Assembly: GCA_021771675.1 (NCBI GenBank)
Contig: JAETOP010000110.1
Location: forward strand, 1-12,178
Length of the DNA: 12,178 bases
Reading direction: 5' to 3'
Source: Oscillospiraceae bacterium
Lineage (GTDB): Bacteria > Bacillota_A > Clostridia > Oscillospirales > Oscillospiraceae
In this document: positions 6,046-12,178 of the stretch, one piece after another
How positions within the stretch are numbered: position 1 is the first letter of the stretch
Layout: every line of letters begins with the position of its first letter
The notes under the pieces: model-generated
Told to the model about the DNA's origin: nothing
What the model saw: only the letters and a program-made list of their open reading frames with translations
Database searches by the model: none
Made by a program: the position numbers and the translations under genes

Positions 6046-7173
6046 ATGAACATTGCCTTTGATACCTACAAGCAAAAGCTGAACGACTGCCGCCCCGCTC
6101 TGGATGGGCTGGCAGACTCCCTGGACATCCCCGGCCTGCGCAATGAGCTGGAGCGGCTCCATGCCATACAGGAGGCCCCCGGCTTCTGGGATGACCCGGA
6201 GAAGAGCCAGAAGGTGGCTATGAAGGCCCGCCAGACTGAGAGCAAGCTGGAACGGTACGAGAAAATGCTCTCCACTTGGGACGATCTGATGACCATCTGT
6301 GAGATGGCCGCTGAGGAAGACGATGACTCCATGCTGGAGGAGCTGCAAACCGGCTTCGATACTCTGGCTGCCGAGATGGAGGCCTGCCGCCTGGAAACAC
6401 TGCTCACCGGCCATTACGACAAGAATAATGCCCTGATGAGCTTCCACGCCGGTGCGGGCGGCACCGAGGCCCAGGACTGGTGCCAGATGCTCTACCGGAT
6501 GTACACCCGCTGGGCAGAGCGCCACGGCTTCACCTATAAGATTCTGGACTATCTGGAGGGAGATGAGGCGGGGCTGAAATCCGCCGACATCATGATCGAG
6601 GGGGAGAACGCCTATGGCTTTCTGAAGGGGGAGAACGGCGTCCACCGGCTGGTGCGGATTTCCCCCTTCGATGCCAACGCCCGGCGTCAGACCTCCTTCT
6701 CCGCCATTGAGGTAATCCCCGACATCGAAGACGACAGCCAGGATGTGGAAATCCGCCCCGAGGACTATGAGATGCAGGTCTACCGCTCCTCCGGCGCAGG
6801 CGGCCAGCACATCAACAAGACCTCCTCCGCCGTCCGCCTGATTCACAAGGCCACCGGCATTGTGGTCTCCTGTCAGACCGAGCGGAGCCAGTTCCAGAAC
6901 AAGGAGACCTGCCTGCGGATGCTGCGCAGCAAGCTGGTGGAGATCAAAGAGCGGGAACACCTGGACAAGATTTCCGACATTAAAGGCGTGCAGCAGAAAA
7001 TCGAGTGGGGCAGCCAGATTCGCAACTATGTCTTCATGCCCTACACCCTGGTGAAGGACACCCGCACCGGCTGTGAAACCTCCAACGTTAATGCGGTGAT
7101 GGACGGCGCCCTGGATCCCTTTATCGAAAGCTACCTCAACTGTCTGGCCACCGGCAACTGGGTTCAGAAATAG
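6046..7173 (+). CDS. prfB: Peptide chain release factor 2
   Basis: 375 residues, the full length for RF2, which ends translation at UGA and UAA codons on the ribosome. It carries the RF2-specific tripeptide Ser-Pro-Phe (RISPFDANARRQTSF, 206-208), where RF1 would have PAT/PVT, and the universal GGQ loop (SSGAGGQHINKTSSA, GGQ 252-254) that triggers peptide release. The segment HAGAGGTEAQDW (134-145) is also typical. Unlike many bacterial prfB genes the frame is continuous: at the usual frameshift place (codons 26-27, 6121-6126) the sequence is CTG GAC instead of CTT TGA C, with no AGGGGG spur upstream. The ribosome site is weak (GAGAG about 7 bases before ATG). No clear terminator follows, so transcripts may run into secG. 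Confidence 0.97.
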   Translation: MNIAFDTYKQKLNDCRPALDGLADSLDIPGLRNELERLHAIQEAPGFWDDPEKSQKVAMKARQTESKLERYEKMLSTWDDLMTICEMAAEEDDDSMLEELQTGFDTLAAEMEACRLETLLTGHYDKNNALMSFHAGAGGTEAQDWCQMLYRMYTRWAERHGFTYKILDYLEGDEAGLKSADIMIEGENAYGFLKGENGVHRLVRISPFDANARRQTSFSAIEVIPDIEDDSQDVEIRPEDYEMQVYRSSGAGGQHINKTSSAVRLIHKATGIVVSCQTERSQFQNKETCLRMLRSKLVEIKEREHLDKISDIKGVQQKIEWGSQIRNYVFMPYTLVKDTRTGCETSNVNAVMDGALDPFIESYLNCLATGNWVQK

Positions 7174-7201
7174 AAAATATCCCTGCTCTTTCAGAAAACA
7201 C

Positions 7202-7230
7202 TTGCTTTTTGGGAGCCGGTGTGGTATACT
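7202..7230 (+). promoter_or_regulatory. Sigma-A promoter of secG
   Basis: TTGCTT (7202-7207), a 17-bp spacer and TATACT (7225-7230), with an extended TG (TGGTATACT). It lies 78 bases before the secG start. Confidence 0.85.
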
Positions 7231-7308
7231 GTCACTCGTATATGTGGTCTGCTGTCAATGTAGGCTCTATTTTGTTCGCTGTGTGGGGCGGAGGGAGGTT
7301 TGGTATTG

Positions 7309-7536
7309 ATGAAAATGGTTCTGATTGTGCTCGAAGCGCTGGCCAGCTTGGCGCTGACCGTGGTTGTGCTTCTCCAGTCCGGCAAGGAAGCAGGTCTGTC
7401 CGGTGCTCTGTCCGGCTCCTCCGATTCCTATCTGAGCAAGAACAAAAAGGGCGGCCTGGATCAGATTTTGGCTTCTTCCACCAAGTGGATTGCCATTGTC
7501 TGGGTCGTGCTCACACTTATGCTCAGCCTGGTGTAA
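7309..7536 (+). CDS. secG: SecG subunit of the preprotein translocase
   Basis: 75 residues, the usual size for SecG, the small membrane subunit that helps SecYEG export unfolded proteins. Two membrane helices (about 3-22 and 58-74) flank a cytoplasmic loop with the family's conserved LLQSGKEAGLSGALSGSS and a KKGGLDQIL stretch leading into the second helix. The ATG at 7309 is preferred: GGAGGGAGG (7290-7298) lies 10 bases upstream. Two in-frame TTG codons at 7300 and 7306 are alternatives, and 7306 has the more usual 7-base spacing, so the N-terminus is uncertain by one to three residues. It has its own promoter after prfB and a terminator behind it. Confidence 0.93.
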   Translation: MKMVLIVLEALASLALTVVVLLQSGKEAGLSGALSGSSDSYLSKNKKGGLDQILASSTKWIAIVWVVLTLMLSLV

Positions 7537-7557
7537 TTCAGGATATTTTTAACATAG

Positions 7558-7594
7558 GACCGCAGGAAATGCTCCTGCGGTCTTTGTTATTTTG
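7558..7594 (+). terminator. Intrinsic terminator after secG
   Basis: GACCGCAGGA (7558-7567) and TCCTGCGGTC (7573-7582) form a perfect 10-bp stem with a 5-base loop, followed by TTTGTTATTTTG. Confidence 0.9.
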
Positions 7595-7598
7595 CCTG

Positions 7599-7627
7599 AT
7601 GACTTTTTTTCCCGTCTGTGATACAAT
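7599..7627 (+). promoter_or_regulatory. Probable promoter of pepD
   Basis: ATGACT (7599-7604; 4/6 match), a 17-bp spacer and TACAAT (7622-7627; 5/6), starting just after the secG terminator and 58 bases before the pepD start. Confidence 0.6.
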
Positions 7628-7685
7628 GCTTCTGTACGAAGAAACATCTAAAATACGTACATCCAAGTGAAAGGAGTACAATTTT

Positions 7686-9128
7686 ATGGAAGAAAAAAGA
7701 TTAGCCGGACTGGAGCCCCAGCTGGTATTTGACTATTTCGAGCAGCTGTCCGCCATCCCCCACGGCTCCCACAATACAAAAGCCATCAGCGACTTTATGG
7801 TTCGCTTCGCCCAGGAGCAGGACATCCGCTGCATCCAGGACGAGAGCGGCAACATCCTCCTCTTTGCCCCCGGCACCTGCGCTCTGGAAGATCATGATCC
7901 GGTGATTTTGCAGGGGCATCTGGATATGGTCTGCGAGAAGGACGCCGATTGCCCCCTGAATATGGATACCGAGGGTCTTGATTTGGCCCACGACGGCAAC
8001 TGTGTCTTTGCCCGGGGCACCACCCTGGGCGGCGACGACGGCATCGCCGTGGCCTATGCCATGGCTCTGATCGCCGATCAAACCATCCCCCACCCCCCGC
8101 TGGAGGTAATCCTCACCGTGGACGAGGAGGTGGGTATGCTGGGCGCCAGCGCCATTGACGTGTCCATGCTCACCGGCCGGAAGATGATTAACCTGGACTC
8201 CGAGGACGAGGGCATCTTCACCGTCTCCTGCGCCGGCGGCGCCAGAGCCACCCTGAGTCTGAAGGTGGAGCGGAGGATGGTCTACGGCCCCTGCATCCGG
8301 CTCAGCGTAGACGGCCTCCAGGGGGGCCACTCCGGGGCTGAGATCCACAAGGGCCGGGCCAACGCCAACAAGGTCATGGGAGAGTTCCTCGGCCGGATTC
8401 TGAAGCTCATGCCCCTGTGCCTCACCTCCTTCTCCGGCGGGAGCAAGGACAACGCCATCCCCCGCTCCTGCCAAGCCAATGTTGTGGCCATGGGCATCGG
8501 TCTGGAGCGGATCAACACCATTGCCCAGGAGCTTCAGGCGGAAATCCGTGAAAAATTCCAGGAGCCAGAGGCGACTGTCCAGGCCTTCGACGTGGACGCT
8601 CTGGGGGGCAACAGCCTGACCACCGAGGATACCGCCCGGGTGGTGGCCCTGCTGAACGCCGTGCCCAACGGGGTTCAGAGCAACAGCGCCGACATTCCCG
8701 GCCTGGTGCAGACCAGTCTGAATCTGGGCATCGCCAAGCTGGGCGAACAGTTTAGCCTGACCTTCTCCGTTCGCAGCAGCGTGAACCAGGAGAAGGAGGA
8801 TCTGCTGCAAAAGCTGCGGGATCTGTGCACCTTCTATGAGGGGAGCTACTCCCAGATGGGCGAGTATCCCGCCTGGGAATACCGGAAGGACTCCCCTCTC
8901 CGGGACATCATGGTGAAGGTCTATCAGAGCCTTTACGGCCAGGAGCCCCAGGTGGTGGCCATTCATGCGGGCCTGGAATGCGGTCTGCTGGGAGACAAGC
9001 TGCCGGGGTTGGACTGTGTGTCCGTAGGGCCCCAGATGCACGATATCCATACCAGCCGGGAAAAGCTGGAAATCGCCTCCACCCAGCGGGTGTGGAATTT
9101 CCTGCTGGCCGTGCTGAAGGAGCTGTAA
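7686..9128 (+). CDS. pepD: M20-family aminoacyl-histidine dipeptidase (PepD type)
   Basis: 480 residues, the normal length for PepD, a cytosolic di-zinc peptidase that splits Xaa-His and other dipeptides in peptide breakdown. The metal and catalytic residues are all present: His78 and Asp80 (GHLDMV), bridging Asp117 (LGGDDG), Glu147 and Glu148 (TVDEEVG), Asp171 (INLDSEDEG) and a C-terminal histidine in MHDIHTSRE (His452 or His455). The first six lie two positions from those I recall for Vibrio alginolyticus PepD. A lid domain interrupts the catalytic domain in the middle (about 186-400), as usual. The ribosome site AAAGGAG lies 9 bases before ATG. It is monocistronic, with promoter and terminator of its own, and no export signal is seen. 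Substrate range in M20 is broad, so another dipeptidase activity is possible. Confidence 0.95.
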   Translation: MEEKRLAGLEPQLVFDYFEQLSAIPHGSHNTKAISDFMVRFAQEQDIRCIQDESGNILLFAPGTCALEDHDPVILQGHLDMVCEKDADCPLNMDTEGLDLAHDGNCVFARGTTLGGDDGIAVAYAMALIADQTIPHPPLEVILTVDEEVGMLGASAIDVSMLTGRKMINLDSEDEGIFTVSCAGGARATLSLKVERRMVYGPCIRLSVDGLQGGHSGAEIHKGRANANKVMGEFLGRILKLMPLCLTSFSGGSKDNAIPRSCQANVVAMGIGLERINTIAQELQAEIREKFQEPEATVQAFDVDALGGNSLTTEDTARVVALLNAVPNGVQSNSADIPGLVQTSLNLGIAKLGEQFSLTFSVRSSVNQEKEDLLQKLRDLCTFYEGSYSQMGEYPAWEYRKDSPLRDIMVKVYQSLYGQEPQVVAIHAGLECGLLGDKLPGLDCVSVGPQMHDIHTSREKLEIASTQRVWNFLLAVLKEL

Positions 9129-9140
9129 AATTCTATTATG

Positions 9141-9179
9141 AGCGCTCTCTGGCAGCTGCCGGAGGGCGCTTTTTATTTA
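9141..9179 (+). terminator. Intrinsic terminator after pepD
   Basis: Positions 9141-9170 fold into a stem of about 13 bp (AGCGCTCTCTGGCA against its GGAGGGCGCT side, with two G-U pairs), followed directly by TTTTTATTTAT. It starts 12 bases past the pepD stop codon. Confidence 0.9.
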
Positions 9180-9209
9180 TGAATGATTGATGAATTTTCT
9201 CAAAGCCCC

Positions 9210-9238
9210 TTGACAAGTTTGTTCTATTGCAATAGAAT
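9210..9238 (+). promoter_or_regulatory. Sigma-A promoter of the BlaI/M56 operon
   Basis: A perfect TTGACA (9210-9215), a 17-bp spacer and TAGAAT (9233-9238; 5/6). The spacer and -10 box are overlapped by the first of two palindromes, so a bound repressor would block polymerase directly. Confidence 0.92.
9222..9237. promoter_or_regulatory. BlaI-type operator, copy 1
   Basis: TTCTATTGCAATAGAA is a perfect 16-bp palindrome lying over the promoter spacer and -10 box. An identical copy lies 24 bp further on (centre to centre). The position and symmetry fit a dimeric winged-helix repressor, most simply the BlaI-family protein encoded just downstream. Confidence 0.85.
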
Positions 9239-9244
9239 GTCAGT

Positions 9245-9262
9245 ATTCTATTGCAATAGAAT
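9245..9262. promoter_or_regulatory. BlaI-type operator, copy 2
   Basis: ATTCTATTGCAATAGAAT is a perfect 18-bp palindrome whose 16-bp core is identical to copy 1. It lies just downstream of the -10 box, over the expected start of transcription. Two operators about two helical turns apart (24 bp) would let two repressor dimers bind to neighbouring faces. Confidence 0.85.
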
Positions 9263-9284
9263 AGCATAAAACGGAGGGACCGTC

Positions 9285-9644
9285 ATGGAATACAAGATTT
9301 ATGACAGCGAACTGAAGGTTCTGGAGCTCCTTTGGGAAGGTGGGGAATTGTCCGCCAAGGACATTGCCGCCCAGGCAAAGGAGCAGGTGGGCTGGAGCAA
9401 GACCACAACCTACACAGTGCTGAAAAAGTGCGTGGAGAAGGGACTGGTGGAGCGGACGGAGCCGGGCTTCCTCTGCCGGGCTCTGGTGACCCGGAAGCAA
9501 GCCCAGCAGCGGGAAACCCAGGAGCTGATCGACCGGATGTACGGCGGGGCAGCTGACCGGCTGGTGGCTTCCCTGCTGGAGGGCAAGGCACTATCGATGG
9601 AGGAAATCCAGCGTTTGCGCAAACTGGTGGAGGAACTGAAATGA
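9285..9644 (+). CDS. BlaI/MecI-family transcriptional repressor
   Basis: 119 residues, within the usual 115-130. Residues 1-70 are the winged-helix DNA-binding domain (DSELKVLELLWEGGELSAKD; recognition region GWSKTTTYTVLKKCVEKGLV, 36-55). Residues 72-119 form the helical dimerisation part. In the known systems such a repressor is cleaved or released after a membrane M56 protease senses a signal. Here the Asn-Phe cleavage site known from staphylococcal BlaI is not seen at the matching place (about 98-104, LEGKALS), so the cleavage point, if any, differs. GGAGG lies 8-9 bases before ATG. It overlaps the M56 gene by four bases (ATGA). It probably represses its own operon through the twin palindromes. 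Confidence 0.93.
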   Translation: MEYKIYDSELKVLELLWEGGELSAKDIAAQAKEQVGWSKTTTYTVLKKCVEKGLVERTEPGFLCRALVTRKQAQQRETQELIDRMYGGAADRLVASLLEGKALSMEEIQRLRKLVEELK

Positions 9645-11989
9645 GTGGGGGCAAACTGCTGGGCAGCCTGTGGGCATCATCAGCGTCTGCTGCCGTTCTG
9701 ATTCTGGCGGCGCTGCTTCTGCGGGTGACGTTTCAGGATCGGACGCCCCGGCGGGTCTTCTGCCTGTTGTGGGATGTGGCTCTGGTGCGCCTGCTGATTT
9801 TGGCGGCACTGCCGTCTCCGGTGAGTATCTGGCAGTGGTTCCCCACATCCGCACCTGCCCCGGTGCCCATGCCTGCGACAGCTCCCGGCGCCATTTCTCC
9901 CATCACCGACCTGGTGGTGGAGGGCACCGCCGCCATGCCGGATGTTGCAGCCACCACACCAATTCCGCTTCCAAGCAGGAGTGCGGTGTTTACGGTGATG
10001 TGGCTGACGGTGACAGTGGCGCTGGCAGTCTGGTTTCTCCGGAGCCATCTGCGTTTTCACCGGAGCTGTGCCGATTCCCTGCCCTGCCGGGATTCCTTCC
10101 TCCATAACTGGCTGGCAGCCCATCCCCTGCGCCGTTCCATTCGGATTCGCTGCAGTGACCGGATTGCAGCGCCTCTGACCTATGGCGTTGTGCGGCCCGT
10201 CATTCTGCTGCCATCAGCCATGGACTGGAATCAGGCGGCACTCTCCTTCGTTTTGGAGCATGAATACCGACACATCCGGCGCTTTGACGCCCTGCGAAAG
10301 GCCCTTCTGGTCGCTGCGCTGTGCCTGCACTGGTTCAATCCCCTGGTCTGGACTCTGTACGTCCTGAGCAACCGGGACATGGAACTCGCCTGTGACGAGG
10401 CGGTGACAGACTGGGGAGCAGATCGGGCTGAGTACGCCCGGACGCTGCTGGGCATGGAGGAACGACGCAGCCAATTGGGGCTTTCCGGGAGTCATTTCAG
10501 TCAAAGCGCCCTGGAAGAAAGGATCAAATCAATTATGAAATACAAAAAAACTTCTGTCACCGCACTGGTTGCGGTTCTCATCGTCATGAGCGTCACGGCC
10601 ACCGTGTTCGCTTCCGCCGCACCGGTCAAATCAAAGGCCCCGCAGGACGGGCCTGAAACTGGCTACGTCTACAATCATTACCAGGCTGTGGAGGGCGAGA
10701 CGCTGGTTCGCTCCCAGGAGGGGCAGACACAATACTCCCTGGACGGCGGCAAAACCTGGCTGAGCCAGGAGGATTATGGCACCGACTGGCAGGTGGAATG
10801 GTGGACAGCTGAGGAGTATGCCCTTTGGCTGGAGGAAGAAAAGCAGGTTCTGCAAAGCATTATCGGCGAGTGGGGCTACACCGGCAGCGAAGGCTGGTTT
10901 GTCTGGGATCAGGCCCGGGTGGACGAAACCATCGCCCTGTATGAAAGCGTTTTGGAAGGCATTCAAAATGGCATCCTGTACTCCAAGACCATCACCACTG
11001 GGGACGGCAGCGTGGTGGAGGATGTGGCCCTGGGCAGCGGAACGCTGGACACTGCGGAGTTTTTTTCCTTTGAGAAAGAAGATGCGGTTGTAACGGAAGA
11101 TGTGAATGAAGCTGCTCTCTTGGAGGAACTGAAGGCTTTCGGCATCGGCATCAACGCCAACCAATTGACCTACAAGGGGCAGCCCATCCGCTGCCTTGTG
11201 GACGGCGTCAAAGTGGGCAGCAGCGGCTATGCCACCCGGTATGTTTACAGAAGCCCGGAGGGCGTGGTGGACATTCACACCCTCCGCAGGAGTCTCCCCT
11301 ATCCCGACGGCTCCTATGACCCCATGGGGGAGCTGATTGGCGTAGCCGCAGAGGGAGAGCCGGGCTTTGACCAGGGGCTGATTAACAGCGCCCTGGTCTC
11401 CAATGATACAATTCAGGTCTCCACAGAGGTCGGGACGGATGCGGATGTTGAGGCCACGCTGGAACCCTACCGTGCCTTCGGTTTGAAGTACGAATATACC
11501 TGGAATCAGGCGGGTGAAATACAGCTTCGCATGAGCTGGAACGGCAAAAAAATTCACAGCCTGTATGACACAGAAAAGGGCATCTGGTTTGCAAACAACA
11601 TGTATGGCTCTGATTTGGGCAGCGAGGCAGTGGATTTGGAAACCATTTATCGGGCAGGCAAGCTTTGCGGCTTGCAGGAAAGTCTGCCGCCCCACAGTGC
11701 CATGCTTGGTCAAGTCATCCCGGAAGCTTACGCTGAAGGAACCAGCGATGAGGGCGGAACGACTTTTGAAGAAATCTTCGCACGATATGCGTCCTTTGGC
11801 CTCAGCTACTCCCCCAGAGAGGGCAGCCTTGGCAGCCTGACCTGGAACGGACAGGCGGTATCATTCTTCGCCGATTTGAAGCCGGACGGCAGCGTATTCA
11901 GCTACCAGGCCCCCAATGGCGAGGGCGGTCTGCGGGTGTATACGCAATACAATGCGGATGGTAACCTGATCGGACTTTACGGAGAATAA
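9641..11989 (+). CDS. M56-family (BlaR1/MecR1-like) membrane sensor protease with repeated external domain
   Basis: 782 residues. Membrane helices lie at about 5-29, 40-58, 115-133 and 305-326. The cytoplasmic protease domain holds the zinc motif HEYRH (207-211) and the family's ELACDEAV (248-255), whose Glu248 is the likely third zinc ligand; a further hydrophobic stretch (218-242) is also normal for the family. The external part (327-782) is not a penicillin-binding domain. Residues 341-450 (QYSLDGGKTW, WWTAEEY, FVWDQARVDET) resemble a region I recall from M56 proteins of gut Clostridia. After that come three similar segments (about 488-570, 600-680, 706-782). The start overlaps the repressor stop (ATGA), so the two are coupled. 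By analogy, an external signal activates the protease and lifts BlaI repression; the ligand is unknown and no beta-lactamase gene is present. Confidence 0.92.
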   Translation: MSGGKLLGSLWASSASAAVLILAALLLRVTFQDRTPRRVFCLLWDVALVRLLILAALPSPVSIWQWFPTSAPAPVPMPATAPGAISPITDLVVEGTAAMPDVAATTPIPLPSRSAVFTVMWLTVTVALAVWFLRSHLRFHRSCADSLPCRDSFLHNWLAAHPLRRSIRIRCSDRIAAPLTYGVVRPVILLPSAMDWNQAALSFVLEHEYRHIRRFDALRKALLVAALCLHWFNPLVWTLYVLSNRDMELACDEAVTDWGADRAEYARTLLGMEERRSQLGLSGSHFSQSALEERIKSIMKYKKTSVTALVAVLIVMSVTATVFASAAPVKSKAPQDGPETGYVYNHYQAVEGETLVRSQEGQTQYSLDGGKTWLSQEDYGTDWQVEWWTAEEYALWLEEEKQVLQSIIGEWGYTGSEGWFVWDQARVDETIALYESVLEGIQNGILYSKTITTGDGSVVEDVALGSGTLDTAEFFSFEKEDAVVTEDVNEAALLEELKAFGIGINANQLTYKGQPIRCLVDGVKVGSSGYATRYVYRSPEGVVDIHTLRRSLPYPDGSYDPMGELIGVAAEGEPGFDQGLINSALVSNDTIQVSTEVGTDADVEATLEPYRAFGLKYEYTWNQAGEIQLRMSWNGKKIHSLYDTEKGIWFANNMYGSDLGSEAVDLETIYRAGKLCGLQESLPPHSAMLGQVIPEAYAEGTSDEGGTTFEEIFARYASFGLSYSPREGSLGSLTWNGQAVSFFADLKPDGSVFSYQAPNGEGGLRVYTQYNADGNLIGLYGE
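11102..11986 (+). repeat. Three divergent protein repeats in the M56 sensor domain
   Basis: Encoded segments 488-570, 600-680 and 706-782 align by eye. Each has an AFG/SFG motif (AFGIGI, AFGLKY, SFGLSY), then an aromatic-x-Gly turn (YKGQPI, WNGKKI, WNGQAV), an Asp a few residues later (LVDG, LYDT, FADL), and a Gly-Leu close (GELIGV, GKLCGL, GNLIGL). Identity is low, so this is an old duplication at protein level, not a DNA repeat. Confidence 0.6.
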
Positions 11990-12063
11990 ACTGTCCACAG
12001 AGCGCCGCATTTAACGGTTCGAATCTCCTCTGCGTCTGCAAGGAAAAAGCCACCCCAGCGGGC

Positions 12064-12094
12064 AATGCCGCTTAGTTAACAGCTAGGCGGCATT
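12064..12094 (+). terminator. Probable terminator of the BlaI/M56 operon
   Basis: AATGCCGC (12064-12071) and GCGGCATT (12087-12094) pair, and the inner bases extend the stem with two G-U pairs to a 3-base loop. ATTCTATTC follows, a weak T-tract. It lies 74 bases past the M56 stop codon. Confidence 0.7.
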
Positions 12095-12110
12095 ATTCTA
12101 TTCAAGGGGG

Positions 12111-12148
12111 GCAGCGAGCAACGAAACGTAAGTGTAGTTACTCGCTGC
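12111..12148. repeat. Hairpin near the right edge
   Basis: GCAGCGAG (12111-12118) and CTCGCTGC (12141-12148) form a perfect 8-bp stem; after one mismatch AAC pairs with GTT. TTCTTGG follows on the plus strand, so it could be a second terminator. The edge of the window hides its context. No ORF is seen in 11990-12178. Confidence 0.45.
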
Positions 12149-12178
12149 TTCTTGGTAATCAGAGCATGACAAGAAAGC

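Noticed and set aside
6046..6130. Programmed frameshift in prfB
   Set aside because: I looked for CTTTGA with an upstream AGGGGG; the frame is continuous with CTG GAC at that place.
6016..6960. Minus-strand ORF of 314 codons
   Set aside because: It is antisense to prfB, with no ribosome site and no recognisable domain.
7701..9050. Minus-strand ORF of 449 codons
   Set aside because: It lies wholly antisense to pepD, whose catalytic residues are all intact. Its composition (Gly, His, Gln, Leu) is that of a shadow frame.
10631..11713. Minus-strand ORF of 360 codons
   Set aside because: It is antisense to the M56 gene; no domain or signal supports it.
12111..12148. Integron attC-like site
   Set aside because: It is a simple 8-bp hairpin without the paired R/L box pattern, and there is no integrase in view.
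1..12178. CRISPR array, prophage or toxin-antitoxin locus
   Set aside because: No regularly spaced repeats, phage structural genes or paired small toxin-like ORFs were found.

Overview
The window reads as chromosomal DNA from a fairly GC-rich Clostridia-type Firmicute, probably a gut Oscillospirales/Ruminococcaceae-like organism. This is inferred from strong AGGAGG-type ribosome sites, sigma-A promoters with 17-bp spacers, intrinsic terminators, GCC/CTG/GGC-rich codons, and a BlaI/M56 pair and MMPL pump of kinds common in that group. No database search was possible.

Layout. Positions 1-279: the 3' end of a DDE transposase (+) abuts a truncated Xaa-Pro aminopeptidase gene (-) that keeps its promoter, ribosome site and about 40 codons, so an insertion sequence has disrupted it. 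Positions 441-4345 (-): a two-gene operon encoding an MMPL/RND-type membrane transporter and an exported heptad-repeat protein, with a promoter, a possible operator and a strong terminator. Positions 4534-4689 (-): tRNA-Arg(CCU) with its own promoter and terminator. Positions 4700-5814 (-): a GH5 glycoside hydrolase without signal peptide. Positions 5815-5977: a divergent intergenic region holding a candidate 26-codon ORF. Positions 5978-7582 (+): prfB (release factor 2, without the usual programmed frameshift) and secG, each with its own promoter. Positions 7599-9179 (+): a PepD-type M20 dipeptidase flanked by promoter and terminator. Positions 9210-12094 (+): a BlaI-family repressor and an M56 (BlaR1/MecR1-like) sensor protease, translationally coupled and preceded by a promoter with two identical perfect palindromes. 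Positions 12095-12178: no gene, but one further hairpin.

How the genes work together. Most are independent housekeeping units. Two form modules. In the MMPL plus heptad-protein operon, an envelope transporter is paired with an exported partner of unknown role. In the BlaI/M56 operon, the repressor probably binds the twin palindromes over its own promoter, and the membrane protease probably relieves repression when its large external domain senses a signal. That domain is not a penicillin-binding fold. It carries what look like three divergent copies of one module, which is the most interesting feature here. The controlled target gene, if other than the operon itself, is not in the window.
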